A stretch of 64,000 bases of DNA from a marine actinobacterium MedAcidi-G2B. Lineage in GTDB: Bacteria; Actinomycetota; Acidimicrobiia; Acidimicrobiales; MedAcidi-G1. This document shows positions 26,580-35,993 of this stretch, piece by piece. The notes beneath the pieces are model-generated. The model was not told the DNA's origin, did no database searches, and saw only the letters and a list, made by a program, of their open reading frames with translations. The stretch is from contig JUEO01000001.1 of the NCBI GenBank assembly GCA_000817115.1, positions 62,001 through 126,000 of the forward strand. The letters are read 5' to 3'. The position numbers and the translations under genes were made by a program. Position 1 is the stretch's first letter. The number at the start of each line of letters is the position of its first letter.

Positions 26580-28211
26580 ATGGAAAATTTCATCAACGAT
26601 TGGGGACTAACAGTCACCACATTTCTCCCAATGGTAGGAGTAGCAGTAATGCTGCTTATACCAAAGGCACAAGAAGAGCTTCATAAGAAGGCTGCTTTAG
26701 CGACGTCACTTTTAGTCGCGGTTATGGGCATTCTGATCTTGACACAGTTCGACTTTGATGCCACAGGTCAACTTCAATTTGCTGTTGATCACATATGGAT
26801 AGATGTAATCAACAGTCATTATGCAATGGGTCTTGACGGTATGTCACTGCCGTTAGTCCTACTTACGATGCTGGTAGTACCTCTTTGCATTATTTATTCA
26901 TGGAATCATTTCCCGGAACCACAGAACCCCAAAGCTTTTCTCATCCTCATACTGGTCTTAGAGACCGGAATGATTGGAACCTTTATGGCTCAAGACCTAG
27001 TCCTTTTCTTCGTCTTCTTTGAAGTTGTATTACTACCAATGTTCTTCATGATTGCTGTATGGGGAGGCGACGACCGTCGCTATGCATCGCTTAAGTTCTT
27101 CCTTTACACTCTTTTTGGTTCTGCCCTCATGTTGGTTAGCTTTCTGGCTCTCTATTTCTTATCAGGATCAGAATCGTTCGTACTCTCAGATCTCATAGCT
27201 GCAGTTTCTTCAAACGGAATTTCAAGAACTGCCGGACTCTGGATATTCGCAGGCATGTTCTTAGGCTTCGGCATCAAAGTCCCCATGTTCCCTTTTCATA
27301 CGTGGCTACCAGACGCTCATACACAAGCCCCAACTGTTGGATCAGTAATCCTGGCCGCTGTTCTTCTAAAACTAGGAACCTACGGATTTATCAGAATAGC
27401 TATCCCTGTTCTTCCAGAAGCGGCGGTCGAATGGGCACCATGGATAGGGCTACTAGCTGTCATAGGAATCATCTACGGAGCACTGGGTTGCTTAGCGCAA
27501 ACCGACATGAAGAGACTTATCGCCTTCTCCTCTGTTGCCCATATGGGATTCGTCATGTTGGGAATTTCAACACTTACTGATTTCGGAATCAATGCGGCAA
27601 TTATGGGAATGGTCGCTCATGGATTAATCACCGGAATGTTGTTCTTCATTGCTGGATCAGTCAAAGAGCGCTATCACACACTCGACATCAATCGCCTCGG
27701 CGGACTTCTGATCCAAGCACCACGAATGGGATGGATCTTCGGACTATGCGTAATGGCTTCTTTGGGTCTTCCTGGATTAGCAGGATTCTGGGGAGAGTTC
27801 CCAGCCATTCTTTCTGCTTACAACCCAGGTAACGGACTACCTGTAACAACTTTCCGTGTATTTATGGTGATATCAGCACTCGGAACAGTTCTTGCAGCGG
27901 GATATCTTCTCTGGCTCTTACAACGAGCAGCGTTTGGAACACCCAAAGACGAATTCGCTGAAGATCCATCAATAACAGACGTCACTAAGCATGAATGGAT
28001 TTCTTGGGCACCTTTCCTCGCTCTTATTGTCGCAATAGGTATTTATCCAAACTTAATCTTCCGAGTAACAGACGGAGCCGTGGATGCATCTTTAAATGAC
28101 TGTTTGCAAGTAAACGCATCCGAACTAACAGCAGAACAAGCAGAAGCTCTTGGATGCGCCTCAATCTATAACCTCCATGAAGACCATGAAGACCATGCAG
28201 CAGGAGAGTAG
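26580..28211 (+). CDS. nuoM: Complex I subunit M, second copy (operon 2)
   Basis: The product is 543 aa. The proton-channel segments FEVVLLPMFFMIAVWG and KVPMFPFHTWLPDAHTQAPT are intact. The C-terminal tail is acidic and His-rich (HEDHEDHAAGE), echoing the His-rich loop of NuoL2. It starts 12 bp after nuoL2 with a GGAG upstream. Confidence 0.96.
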   Translation: MENFINDWGLTVTTFLPMVGVAVMLLIPKAQEELHKKAALATSLLVAVMGILILTQFDFDATGQLQFAVDHIWIDVINSHYAMGLDGMSLPLVLLTMLVVPLCIIYSWNHFPEPQNPKAFLILILVLETGMIGTFMAQDLVLFFVFFEVVLLPMFFMIAVWGGDDRRYASLKFFLYTLFGSALMLVSFLALYFLSGSESFVLSDLIAAVSSNGISRTAGLWIFAGMFLGFGIKVPMFPFHTWLPDAHTQAPTVGSVILAAVLLKLGTYGFIRIAIPVLPEAAVEWAPWIGLLAVIGIIYGALGCLAQTDMKRLIAFSSVAHMGFVMLGISTLTDFGINAAIMGMVAHGLITGMLFFIAGSVKERYHTLDINRLGGLLIQAPRMGWIFGLCVMASLGLPGLAGFWGEFPAILSAYNPGNGLPVTTFRVFMVISALGTVLAAGYLLWLLQRAAFGTPKDEFAEDPSITDVTKHEWISWAPFLALIVAIGIYPNLIFRVTDGAVDASLNDCLQVNASELTAEQAEALGCASIYNLHEDHEDHAAGE

Positions 28212-28214
28212 TTA

Positions 28215-29723
28215 GTGACGACTCAACTCCTGACTCTTGCTTTTGAACGTCCAGCAATTGACTGGCATGCGGTAGCCCCTGAACTCACTCTTCTCGCCGT
28301 TGGATGCCTGATAACTCTTATCGACATAATCTTTTTAGAGAAAGCCCGCCCGTACACCGCAACACTTGCAGGATTAGGTGTTCTCGCTACTGCTATTCCA
28401 ATTATCACTTTGGCTATGGATGGCGTCGACCGAGTACTTTTTGATGGAGCTTATGTAGTTGACGATTTTGCTCTATTCACCAAAGCAATCTTCTTGATCT
28501 CTGGATATGTGGTCATTCTTTTGTCAACAAACTACGTCGCTGAAGGCGATTACTGGGAAAACGAGTACTACGGCCTGCTACTTGCCTCTTTGATGGGTAT
28601 GGTCATGATGTCTTCATCACGGGATCTCATCTCTATCTTTGTAGCTCTCGAACTTCTTTCTATCCCCGCTTACTTAATGGTTGCATGGAGAAAGAGAGAT
28701 GCTCGATCAAACGAAGCTGGCCTGAAGTACTACCTCATGGGGGTATTTGCATCGGCAGTAATGCTTTATGGAATGTCGCTACTTTTTGGAGTTTCAGGTT
28801 CTACACAACTATCAGAAATTTCCAACTTCCTTACGAACGGTACCGTTTCTTCAGTTTCTGCAATTACTCTTGCCATAGTTTTTGTGGTTGCAGGATTTGC
28901 ATTTAAAGTCTCAGCAGCCCCATTTCACACTTGGGCTCCAGACGTCTATGAAGGTGCCCCAACTCCTGTTACAGCATTTTTATCAGTCGCCTCTAAGACT
29001 GCAGGATTTATAGCTTTACTGCAGTTAATTTACGTAGGTTTCCATAACCAATCAGATGTTTATGAGCCCTTGATTTGGATTCTTGCTGCAGCTTCCATGA
29101 CTTTCGGAAACTTAGTGGCACTAAAGCAAACCAACATTGTCCGTATGATGGCATATTCCGGAGTTGCCCAAACCGGGTTCATTCTTGCACCGCTAGCAGT
29201 CGCAGGACATGCAGGATTAGAAGACCAAGCATTATCTGCGGTTTTGACTTATCTCGCAATATATGCAGCAATGAACCTTGGTGCGTTCGCAGTAATAATT
29301 ACCCTTTCACGAAAAACAGGCTCAGCGGAAATCGAATCCTTTAACGGCGCATTCCGATATGCGCCCGCAATGACCGTATCTATGGCATTTTTCTTATTTT
29401 CTCTAGCGGGAATTCCACCTTTAGGAGGATGGTTTGCCAAGTTCGAAGTCTTTAGTGTTCTTGCCTCTTCAGATGATGTCTGGGGTTATGCACTAGCGGT
29501 CATAGCGGCAATCAACTCAGTAATAGCTCTCTATTACTATGCCAGTGTTGCTCGCCGCATGTGGGCTGATGAAGCTCCAGAAAATGATTTAACCCCCGTC
29601 TCCACAACTTCATCATTGGTATCAGCATTAGCCATATGTGCAATAGTTACTCTAGCTTTCGGAGTTGTTCCACAAATCGTAGGAAGATTTGCCGACGTAA
29701 CTCTCTTGACCCTAGGGGGCTGA
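28215..29723 (+). CDS. nuoN: Complex I subunit N, second copy (operon 2)
   Basis: The product is 502 aa, the last subunit gene of operon 2, starting with GTG. Family signatures are ALELLSIPAYLMVAW and KVSAAPFHTWAPDVYEGAPT. Its stop overlaps the ribosome-binding region of the following methyltransferase gene, so the two are probably co-transcribed. Confidence 0.95.
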   Translation: MTTQLLTLAFERPAIDWHAVAPELTLLAVGCLITLIDIIFLEKARPYTATLAGLGVLATAIPIITLAMDGVDRVLFDGAYVVDDFALFTKAIFLISGYVVILLSTNYVAEGDYWENEYYGLLLASLMGMVMMSSSRDLISIFVALELLSIPAYLMVAWRKRDARSNEAGLKYYLMGVFASAVMLYGMSLLFGVSGSTQLSEISNFLTNGTVSSVSAITLAIVFVVAGFAFKVSAAPFHTWAPDVYEGAPTPVTAFLSVASKTAGFIALLQLIYVGFHNQSDVYEPLIWILAAASMTFGNLVALKQTNIVRMMAYSGVAQTGFILAPLAVAGHAGLEDQALSAVLTYLAIYAAMNLGAFAVIITLSRKTGSAEIESFNGAFRYAPAMTVSMAFFLFSLAGIPPLGGWFAKFEVFSVLASSDDVWGYALAVIAAINSVIALYYYASVARRMWADEAPENDLTPVSTTSSLVSALAICAIVTLAFGVVPQIVGRFADVTLLTLGG

Positions 29724-29724
29724 G

Positions 29725-30735
29725 ATTAACGGCCTTCCAGAACGGTTGGCCGCTCGTATAAGAGCAGAAGGGCCTCTTACCTTTGACCAGTGGGTTGAAG
29801 CATGCCTCTATGACCCACAAGAAGGTTTCTACTCTTCTGGTGGCTCTGCAGGACGACGAGGAGATTTCATAACAAGCCCGGAAGTAGGACCACTTTTTGG
29901 AACTGTGCTTGCCAATTGGATTGACAAAGTTTGGACCAACCTAGGAAGCCCAAAAGACTTCGTTGTGTTGGAAACCGGTGCAGGGCCAGGAACGCTGGCT
30001 CGTTCTATTCTTAAAGCTAAACCTAAATCGCTTATTAACGGTCGCTATATCACAATTGAGCGTTCAGAAATTCAACGAAAACTTCATCCAGCGGAAGCAG
30101 AGTCGTTGTCGAGTTTTCCAGAAGAATCAATAACTGGAGTAGTCATAGCAAACGAACTTCTTGATAACTTGCCTTTTCGTTTATGCCTAGGAGACGGAGA
30201 GAAGTGGCGAGAAATTCTGATCACAGAAGGGTTCAAAGAAACCACAGGAAACGAAGTTGAATTACCTGTATCTTTACCGCCAATTGAAGGAGCGAAAATC
30301 CCTATTCAAACAAAAGCCAACGACTGGGTACAAGATGCTTTAGACATTGTGGACCAAGGCGCAGTACTAGTTTTTGACTACTGTTCAACCACTTCTCAAA
30401 TGGCTAATGAACCTCAAAGTGAGTGGTTGCGCACCTACAGAGGTCACGAAAAAGGAACTAACCCCATTGCTGACCCAGGAAGTCAAGACATAACAGTAAA
30501 TGTTGCGCTTGATCAACTTCCTGGTGAATTCTCAGCTATTTCTCAAGCAGAATTTTTAACCTCCCATGGGATCGAAGAGCTTGTCAAGGAAGGTCGAATA
30601 ATTTGGGAAAAGCAAGCTCACCTCGGAGGATTAGAAGCAATTAAAGCACGAAGTCGAATAACTGAATCTGAAGCACTCCTTGACCCAAATGGACTAGGCG
30701 GCTTCACAACCCTAGAGTGGCTGATCAGTCACTGA
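29725..30735 (+). CDS. MidA/NDUFAF7-type SAM-dependent methyltransferase
   Basis: The product is about 330 aa. The family motifs are clear: GDFITSPEVGPLFG, the SAM-binding ETGAGPGTLA and ANELLDNLPFR. NDUFAF7 methylates an arginine of the 49-kDa subunit during mitochondrial complex I assembly. Here the gene directly follows nuoN2, which supports a complex I role. The start is unclear. TTG at 29746 leaves only three residues before the conserved RIRAEGPLTF. An ATT at 29725 lies five bases after AGGGGG and gives a more normal N-terminus. The first upstream in-frame stop is at 29713. Confidence 0.88.
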   Translation: MNGLPERLAARIRAEGPLTFDQWVEACLYDPQEGFYSSGGSAGRRGDFITSPEVGPLFGTVLANWIDKVWTNLGSPKDFVVLETGAGPGTLARSILKAKPKSLINGRYITIERSEIQRKLHPAEAESLSSFPEESITGVVIANELLDNLPFRLCLGDGEKWREILITEGFKETTGNEVELPVSLPPIEGAKIPIQTKANDWVQDALDIVDQGAVLVFDYCSTTSQMANEPQSEWLRTYRGHEKGTNPIADPGSQDITVNVALDQLPGEFSAISQAEFLTSHGIEELVKEGRIIWEKQAHLGGLEAIKARSRITESEALLDPNGLGGFTTLEWLISH

Positions 30736-30794
30736 AGAAAGATTTCCCTTCGCTAAAGTTTCAATTACAAGTAACCAAGCAGAAAGAATAAGTT

Positions 30795-32792
30795 GTGAGT
30801 GAACCGACGATCGAAGATTATTACGTTGAGGACCGTACTTTTCCTCCATCAGCAGATTTCGTAAAAGATGCTGTGGTATCAGATCAAACACACTATGACG
30901 AAGCTACGAAAGACTATGAAGGATTTTGGGCTCGTCAAGCACGAGAACTGATCTCATGGGATGAAGATTTTCACACCACACTTGAATGGAACCTTCCATA
31001 CGCAAAATGGTTTCTCGGCGGAAAACTAAACGTCTCTTACAACTGTTTAGATCGTCACGTAGAAGCTGGGTACGGAGATCGCATAGCTTATTTCTGGGAA
31101 GGCGAACCCGGAGACACTCGAGAGATTAGTTACTCAGAATTATTGGAAGAAGTCAGCCGTTTTGCCAATGTACTCAAAGAGCTAGGTCTCAAAAAGGGCG
31201 ATCGAATAGCCATCTATATGCCAATGATCCCGGAATTACCAGTTGCCATGCTGGCCTGTACCCGTATTGGAGTGGCTCATAGTGTCATCTTCGGAGGATT
31301 TTCTCCTGATGCAATTATTGACCGTTGTGAAGACGCAGAAGCAAAACTCATCATCACTGCAGATGCAGGATACAGAAGGGGAGTTCCATCAGCATTAAAA
31401 ATCAATGTAGACGCAGCCTTAGAACAAGGCGCTTCTTCAGTGCAAAATGTTGTTGTTGTAAATCGATGCGCAACAGAAGTCACAATGACCGATGGAAGAG
31501 ATTTATGGTGGCATGAACTCATGGCAGAAGCCTCTCCCGACTGCCCCGTTGAACCAATGGACAGCGAGCAGTTGTTGTATCTCCTTTATACCTCAGGCAC
31601 AACAGCCAAACCCAAAGGAATAATGCACACCACTGGCGGTTATCTCACTCAGGTTGCATATACACACAAAACTATTTTCGATATCAGACGTGAAGAAGAT
31701 GTCTACTGGTGTGCGGCTGATATTGGATGGGTGACCGGTCATAGTTACATCGTTTATGGCCCTCTAACAAACGGCTGCACATCAGTGATGTACGAAGGAA
31801 CTCCAGACACACCTCGCCCAGAATTCCGTAACGGAGAAGATCGGGCTGAATGGCCTAAAGACAGACTATGGGACATTATTGAACGCTACGGAGTGACACA
31901 GCTCTACACGGCCCCTACTGCAATACGAACCTTTATGAAATGGGGAGAAACAGAGCCAAAAGCACACAATCTCACTTCCTTAAGGGTCCTCGGAACAGTG
32001 GGAGAACCAATCAACCCTGAAGCATGGATGTGGTATCACGAACACATCGGAGGAAGTAATTGCCCTGTTGTAGACACGTGGTGGCAAACCGAAACAGGTG
32101 GTCACATGATCACCCCACTGCCGGGGGTAACAACAACTAAGCCTGGGTCAGCCTGTCATCCCATTCCAGGAGTGTTCGCTGAATTAGTAGATGACGCCGG
32201 AAACCCTGTTGAACAAGGTGGAGGTTATTTAACAATCACGCATCCTTGGCCATCAATGCTTCGAGGTATCTGGGGCGACGATGAAAGATATCGAGAAACG
32301 TATTGGTCGACCTATGAAAATCGTTATTTCGCAGGAGATGGAGCCAAAATTGACGAAGACGGGTATCTGTGGCTGCTCGGAAGAGTCGACGACGTCATGA
32401 ATGTTTCTGGACATCGAATCGCAACAGCAGAAGTTGAGTCAGCTCTCGTGGATCATTTTGCGGTCGCAGAAGCAGCGGTTGTTGGAGCTACAGATGAAAT
32501 TACAGGCCAAGCAATCATCGGTTACGTCATCTTACGAGGAGGGAACGAAGCTTCAGAAAGTTTAGGAGAAGAAATTCGTGTTCATGTAGCGACGAAACTT
32601 GGCCCAATGGCTCGACCCAAAGCTGTTTTCCTCGTGCCAGACCTTCCTAAGACGAGAAGTGGGAAAATAATGAGACGATTACTTAGAGACGTGGCAGAAG
32701 GAAGAGATTTAGGAGACACAACAACGCTTGCTGATGCCAATGTTGTAGATGAGATACGCGAAAGAGCCTCGTCAGACCCTCAGGAAGATTAA
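30795..32792 (+). CDS. acsA: Acetyl-CoA synthetase (AMP-forming)
   Basis: The product is 665 aa and activates acetate to acetyl-CoA through acetyl-AMP. The ATP-binding P-loop-like YTSGTTAKPKGIMHTTGG, the WWQTETGG motif and the C-terminal TRSGKIMRR segment are present. The lysine in that last motif is the usual acetylation-control site. Length matches the family. The start is GTG with only a weak AG-rich upstream site. The HAD phosphatase gene begins at the base after its stop, so the two share a transcript. Confidence 0.96.
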   Translation: MSEPTIEDYYVEDRTFPPSADFVKDAVVSDQTHYDEATKDYEGFWARQARELISWDEDFHTTLEWNLPYAKWFLGGKLNVSYNCLDRHVEAGYGDRIAYFWEGEPGDTREISYSELLEEVSRFANVLKELGLKKGDRIAIYMPMIPELPVAMLACTRIGVAHSVIFGGFSPDAIIDRCEDAEAKLIITADAGYRRGVPSALKINVDAALEQGASSVQNVVVVNRCATEVTMTDGRDLWWHELMAEASPDCPVEPMDSEQLLYLLYTSGTTAKPKGIMHTTGGYLTQVAYTHKTIFDIRREEDVYWCAADIGWVTGHSYIVYGPLTNGCTSVMYEGTPDTPRPEFRNGEDRAEWPKDRLWDIIERYGVTQLYTAPTAIRTFMKWGETEPKAHNLTSLRVLGTVGEPINPEAWMWYHEHIGGSNCPVVDTWWQTETGGHMITPLPGVTTTKPGSACHPIPGVFAELVDDAGNPVEQGGGYLTITHPWPSMLRGIWGDDERYRETYWSTYENRYFAGDGAKIDEDGYLWLLGRVDDVMNVSGHRIATAEVESALVDHFAVAEAAVVGATDEITGQAIIGYVILRGGNEASESLGEEIRVHVATKLGPMARPKAVFLVPDLPKTRSGKIMRRLLRDVAEGRDLGDTTTLADANVVDEIRERASSDPQED

Positions 32793-33278
32793 GTGTTAGT
32801 AAATTCACAAATCTATAAAGACACCCTCCCTGCTCCCGGACCAGTGGTCTTAGTTGATATAGATGGCGTTCTTTCAGATGCGTCGGGACGCCAACACTAT
32901 CTTTTAGGTAAGAATAAAGAATGGTGGAATTTTTTCGAAGCCGCTATCGAAGATCCGCCAATCGTTGAAAGCATCCGACTTGTTAATTGCCTGACTCAAA
33001 ACCACACAGTAATTCTGTTAACAGCACGGCCAAAAAGGCTTACAGAAATCACAGTAAATTGGATGAGCCGCAACAACATTCACTGGGATGCTTTAGAAAT
33101 GCGACAAGACGACGATATCTACACCAGCTCTCCCGATGTAAAAAGAGAGATTCTTCACTCACTTCAATCACATGGGTATAAACCAACATTAGCTATTGAT
33201 GATGATCCACGAAATTTAGTTATGTATCAGACTGAAGGAATACCTACGGTTTATATTCACTCTGGCTACTACGAATAA
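32793..33278 (+). CDS. Small HAD-superfamily phosphatase-like protein
   Basis: The product is 161 aa. HAD motif I is DIDGVLSD near residue 22, motif II lies in LLTARPKR, and the acidic motif IV is AIDDDPRN. The sequence resembles the phosphatase domain found with polynucleotide kinases and other small nucleotidase-like HAD proteins. The substrate is unknown. A GTG start follows acsA without a gap, and AGGAAG lies just upstream. Confidence 0.75.
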   Translation: MLVNSQIYKDTLPAPGPVVLVDIDGVLSDASGRQHYLLGKNKEWWNFFEAAIEDPPIVESIRLVNCLTQNHTVILLTARPKRLTEITVNWMSRNNIHWDALEMRQDDDIYTSSPDVKREILHSLQSHGYKPTLAIDDDPRNLVMYQTEGIPTVYIHSGYYE

Positions 33279-33372
33279 ACTGGTATTACTTAAATAGATT
33301 CTCTGGCCCTGCTGACTTTTTAGGATCGCTCAAATCCTCTAGGATTAAGTAAAGATCTATCAAGGCGAATCA

Positions 33373-34254
33373 ATGTTCAATAATTTCAAAACCTTTATTC
33401 TTTTAGCTTTACTTGGAGGCCTCTGCGTAGTTGTCGGGGGAGCATTTGGAGGAGCTCCTATTGGTTTAGGCATAGGGCTAGTACTTGTAGGTGGGTCGTA
33501 TTGGTTCAGTGACAAAATTGCGATTTCATCTGCTCGTGCTGTTCTTGCCACCCCAGAGGAATATCCTGAATACCATCGCACAATGATGGAATTAACTTCA
33601 GACGCTGGTTTACCAATTCCTCGTTTATACATTTCCCCGTCTCCTCAACCCAATGCTTTCGCCACAGGGAGAAATCCCAAAAAGTCAGCAGTGGCTATTA
33701 CTCAAGGGCTTGTTGATCACATGACTTGGTATGAGATACGTGGGGTATTAGCTCACGAGCTGATGCACATAAAGAATAGAGATATTCTCATTGGTTCAGT
33801 TGCGGCGGCCGTAGGTACAGGAATTACTTTCGTAGCACGCATGGTGATGTGGGGCGCTATGTTTGCTGGCCGTGGTGGCCGTGACCGTAATCCAGTTGGA
33901 GATATAGCTCTCGCTCTTCTTGCTCCAATAGCAGTGATGTTAATTCAAATGGCTGTAAGTCGTAGTCGAGAATTCCAGGCCGATGCATCAGCAGCTCGTT
34001 TAATGGGTGATGGAGAGCCTCTTGCGCAGGCATTAGAAAAGCTTGAATACGCTTCTCAACGTGTTCCCTCTGGAGTTAATTTGAACCAAGCGACTTCTTA
34101 TATTGTTAATCCCTTACGTGCAGAAGCACGTGGTGCTCGAGGACCCAGATGGTTTTCTACCCACCCAGCTACTGAAGAAAGAGTTAAGAGGCTCCGAGAT
34201 AGGTCCTGGAATAAAGGTGGAGAGACTTTAGACGGAGGAGACCTCTTTTCCTGA
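33373..34254 (+). CDS. htpX: HtpX family membrane zinc metalloprotease
   Basis: The product is 293 aa, an M48 protease of membrane-protein quality control. Two N-terminal helices lie at about 8-45. The zinc motif is HELMH within [12 protein letters not shown], with a downstream Glu in [15 protein letters not shown]. Another hydrophobic pair lies around 140-200. It is a single gene, convergent with the YajQ gene, with 32 bp between them. Confidence 0.94.
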   Translation: MFNNFKTFILLALLGGLCVVVGGAFGGAPIGLGIGLVLVGGSYWFSDKIAISSARAVLATPEEYPEYHRTMMELTSDAGLPIPRLYISPSPQPNAFATGRNPKKSAVAITQGLVDHMTWYEIRGVLAHELMHIKNRDILIGSVAAAVGTGITFVARMVMWGAMFAGRGGRDRNPVGDIALALLAPIAVMLIQMAVSRSREFQADASAARLMGDGEPLAQALEKLEYASQRVPSGVNLNQATSYIVNPLRAEARGARGPRWFSTHPATEERVKRLRDRSWNKGGETLDGGDLFS

Positions 34255-34286
34255 TTGTTTCGGTATGGATTTGGATGAAAGGGTTC

Positions 34287-34775
34287 TCAGTCTCTGAAGT
34301 TGACAAAATTCAAAGGAAGATCAATGTCTGATTCTTTGAGAGCGCTGATTACTTCTTGTAAGACATCTCTTTTCTTCCCTGTAACCCGCAATTGATCACC
34401 TTGTGTCTGGGACTGTACGCCTTTCAGCCCCATATCTTTGACTATTTTGTTTAGGACGCGTGCGTTATCGGTGTTGATTCCTGCTTTCAGCCCTGCATTC
34501 TGGCGCGCTCTTCCTCCACTAGCTTCTTCAATAGAGCCCCAGTCAAGAGACTTTAGGGAAACTTTTCTTCGGACTAGTTTTTCCTCCAACACAATTACTA
34601 GAGCAGCAAGTCGGTCCTCTGAAGACGATTCTAATTTGATAAAACCATCTCCAAGTTCAACAGACGATTCTGTTCCTTTGAAGTCAAATCGATTACGTAT
34701 TTCACGGTCAGCTTGATCAACTGCATTACGTATTTCTTGTAAGTTAATTTCTGAAACTATGTCAAATGAAGGCAT
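34287..34775 (-). CDS. YajQ family nucleotide-binding protein
   Basis: The product is 162 aa, full length for the family. It starts with the characteristic PSFDIVSE, then NRFDFKGTES and a C-terminal QGDQLRVTGKKRDVLQ. Family members bind nucleotides and some bind cyclic di-GMP. The cellular role here is unknown. It is transcribed away from the tRNA-Tyr gene. Confidence 0.93.
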   Translation of the reverse strand: MPSFDIVSEINLQEIRNAVDQADREIRNRFDFKGTESSVELGDGFIKLESSSEDRLAALVIVLEEKLVRRKVSLKSLDWGSIEEASGGRARQNAGLKAGINTDNARVLNKIVKDMGLKGVQSQTQGDQLRVTGKKRDVLQEVISALKESDIDLPLNFVNFRD

Positions 34776-34829
34776 ATGAACACTTTACTGGTGGCCGCTG
34801 CATTCAGTGGTGCTAGTCTTCTCAGTTCT

Positions 34830-34911
34830 GGGTCGGTGCCCGAGCGGCCAAAGGGAACGGGCTGTAAACCCGTCGGCATTGCCTTCGGAGGTTCAAATCC
34901 TCCCCGGCCCA
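34830..34911 (+). tRNA. tRNA-Tyr (GTA)
   Basis: The 7-bp acceptor stem GGGTCGG pairs with CCGGCCC. The anticodon loop CTGTAAA gives anticodon GTA. A long variable arm is present, as expected for bacterial tRNA-Tyr. The T-loop reads GTTCAAATC. Discriminator A is at 34911, and CCA is not encoded. Confidence 0.95.
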
Positions 34912-34932
34912 CAAATAAATTGTGAAACCGTC

Positions 34933-35448
34933 TTAGTCCGGAGAGTCTCCGGACAAGATGGTTTGCATAACTACGACGTCTTGCCACCGCCCAAACTTTC
35001 TTCCAACCTCTCGTTCAATGCCAGCTGTGGTAAAACCATGTTTTTCGTGAAGAGCGATACTCACATCATTCCCTCCCCCTATACGCGCTATTACGGTATG
35101 AAAACCACTAAGAGTTGCAACTACAAGCAATTCCTCTAACAGCCGACTACCAATTCCTAATTGTTGAGCATCAGGGTCAACATAAATTGAATTTTCAACT
35201 GTAGTTCGGTAACCGTCTTTTTTATTAAACGGAGATAGCGATGCAAAACCCAGCACTTGTCCTTCAACTTCAGCTACTAAAACACTGAAAGCACCGGACC
35301 TTTCACTTAACCAAACTCTTTGTTCTTCAGTTGTTCGCTCTACTAAATCAAAAGAGGCAGTAGAGTTTAAAACTGCGTGATTGAAGATAGAACGAATAGA
35401 TTCAGAATCATCCATGGATGCAATGCGAATATTTATGGAAGTTTCCAT
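34933..35448 (-). CDS. GNAT-family N-acetyltransferase (PAT-like)
   Basis: The product is about 171 aa from the ATG at 35448. The core resembles phosphinothricin/amino-acid N-acetyltransferases. It has an N-terminal IRIASMDDSESI strand-helix, ENSIYVDPDAQQLGIGSRLL forming the acetyl-CoA pyrophosphate loop, and the ending EKHGFTTAGIE. The true substrate is unknown. A longer opening from 35484 adds 12 residues without a clear ribosome-binding site. It is transcribed toward tRNA-Tyr. Confidence 0.88.
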   Translation of the reverse strand: METSINIRIASMDDSESIRSIFNHAVLNSTASFDLVERTTEEQRVWLSERSGAFSVLVAEVEGQVLGFASLSPFNKKDGYRTTVENSIYVDPDAQQLGIGSRLLEELLVVATLSGFHTVIARIGGGNDVSIALHEKHGFTTAGIEREVGRKFGRWQDVVVMQTILSGDSPD

Positions 35449-35546
35449 AGCGCGCATCGTAGCGAGATAACTGACATACATCACTAATCATGTTGGCGAA
35501 TGCCTCTTTGTCGTGGCATCCTTTTAAACGATCAATTATTGGTTAT

Positions 35547-35619
35547 GCTCCCTTAGCTCAGTCGGTAGAGCGTCTCCATGGTAAGGAGAAGGTCGACAGT
35601 TCAATTCTGTCAGGGAGCT
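35547..35619 (+). tRNA. tRNA-Thr (GGT)
   Basis: The acceptor stem GCTCCCT pairs with AGGGAGC at 35612-35618. The anticodon stem TCTCC/GGAGA encloses ATGGTAA, giving anticodon GGT. The T-loop reads GTTCAATTC. The discriminator is T, and CCA is not encoded. It lies 4 bp before tRNA-Met. Confidence 0.95.
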
Positions 35620-35623
35620 CACT

Positions 35624-35700
35624 GGCGACGTAGCTCAGTAGGTAAGAGCGCTCGACTCATAATCGAGAGGTCGACAGTTCAAATCTGTCCGTCGCTACCA
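35624..35700 (+). tRNA. tRNA-Met (CAT), elongator type
   Basis: The acceptor stem GGCGACG pairs with CGTCGCT, with a terminal G-T wobble. The anticodon loop CTCATAA gives CAT. The D-arm GCTCAGTAGGTAAGAGC and overall pattern resemble bacterial elongator tRNA-Met. An Ile2 (lysidine) identity cannot be fully excluded. CCA is encoded at 35698-35700. The rpmG gene follows 33 bp later. Confidence 0.93.
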
Positions 35701-35733
35701 GTAAAGTAAATAGAGAGAGAATAAGGGGATCAA

Positions 35734-35895
35734 ATGGCATCCGATAAAAGAGTTCAGGTCACCCTGGAATGTCAGGAATGTAAGCGACGGAACTACATAA
35801 CAACTAAATCTAAAGTGAACTCACGTGAGCGCATAGAACTTAAAAAGTTTTGTCGTTGGTGTAGAACGCATATTAGCCATAAGGAGACACGCTGA
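35734..35895 (+). CDS. rpmG: 50S ribosomal protein L33 (zinc type)
   Basis: This 53-codon gene has ATG at 35734, preceded by AAGGGG. The product has two CxxC pairs, CQEC (13-16) and CRWC (40-43). It therefore belongs to the zinc-binding form of L33. The core reads RNYITTKSK and RIELKKFC, typical of the family. The position between tRNA-Met and tRNA-Trp ahead of secE-nusG is a common bacterial arrangement. Confidence 0.95.
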   Translation: MASDKRVQVTLECQECKRRNYITTKSKVNSRERIELKKFCRWCRTHISHKETR

Positions 35896-35993
35896 TTTAA
35901 TAGCATGCTGTTTCTAGGCACTATGAGGCAACCTCGCTGCTATCCTGTCACTGATTAGTACTCCGAATTCAATTTTGAATCGGTAGTAAAAAT

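Noticed and set aside
29725-32792. Horizontal transfer of the nuo2-acsA region on the basis of slightly richer C-ending codons
   Set aside because: By eye the 24.3-32.8 kb part uses somewhat more C-ending codons, but I cannot compute composition here and there are no integrase, repeat or tRNA boundaries around it.
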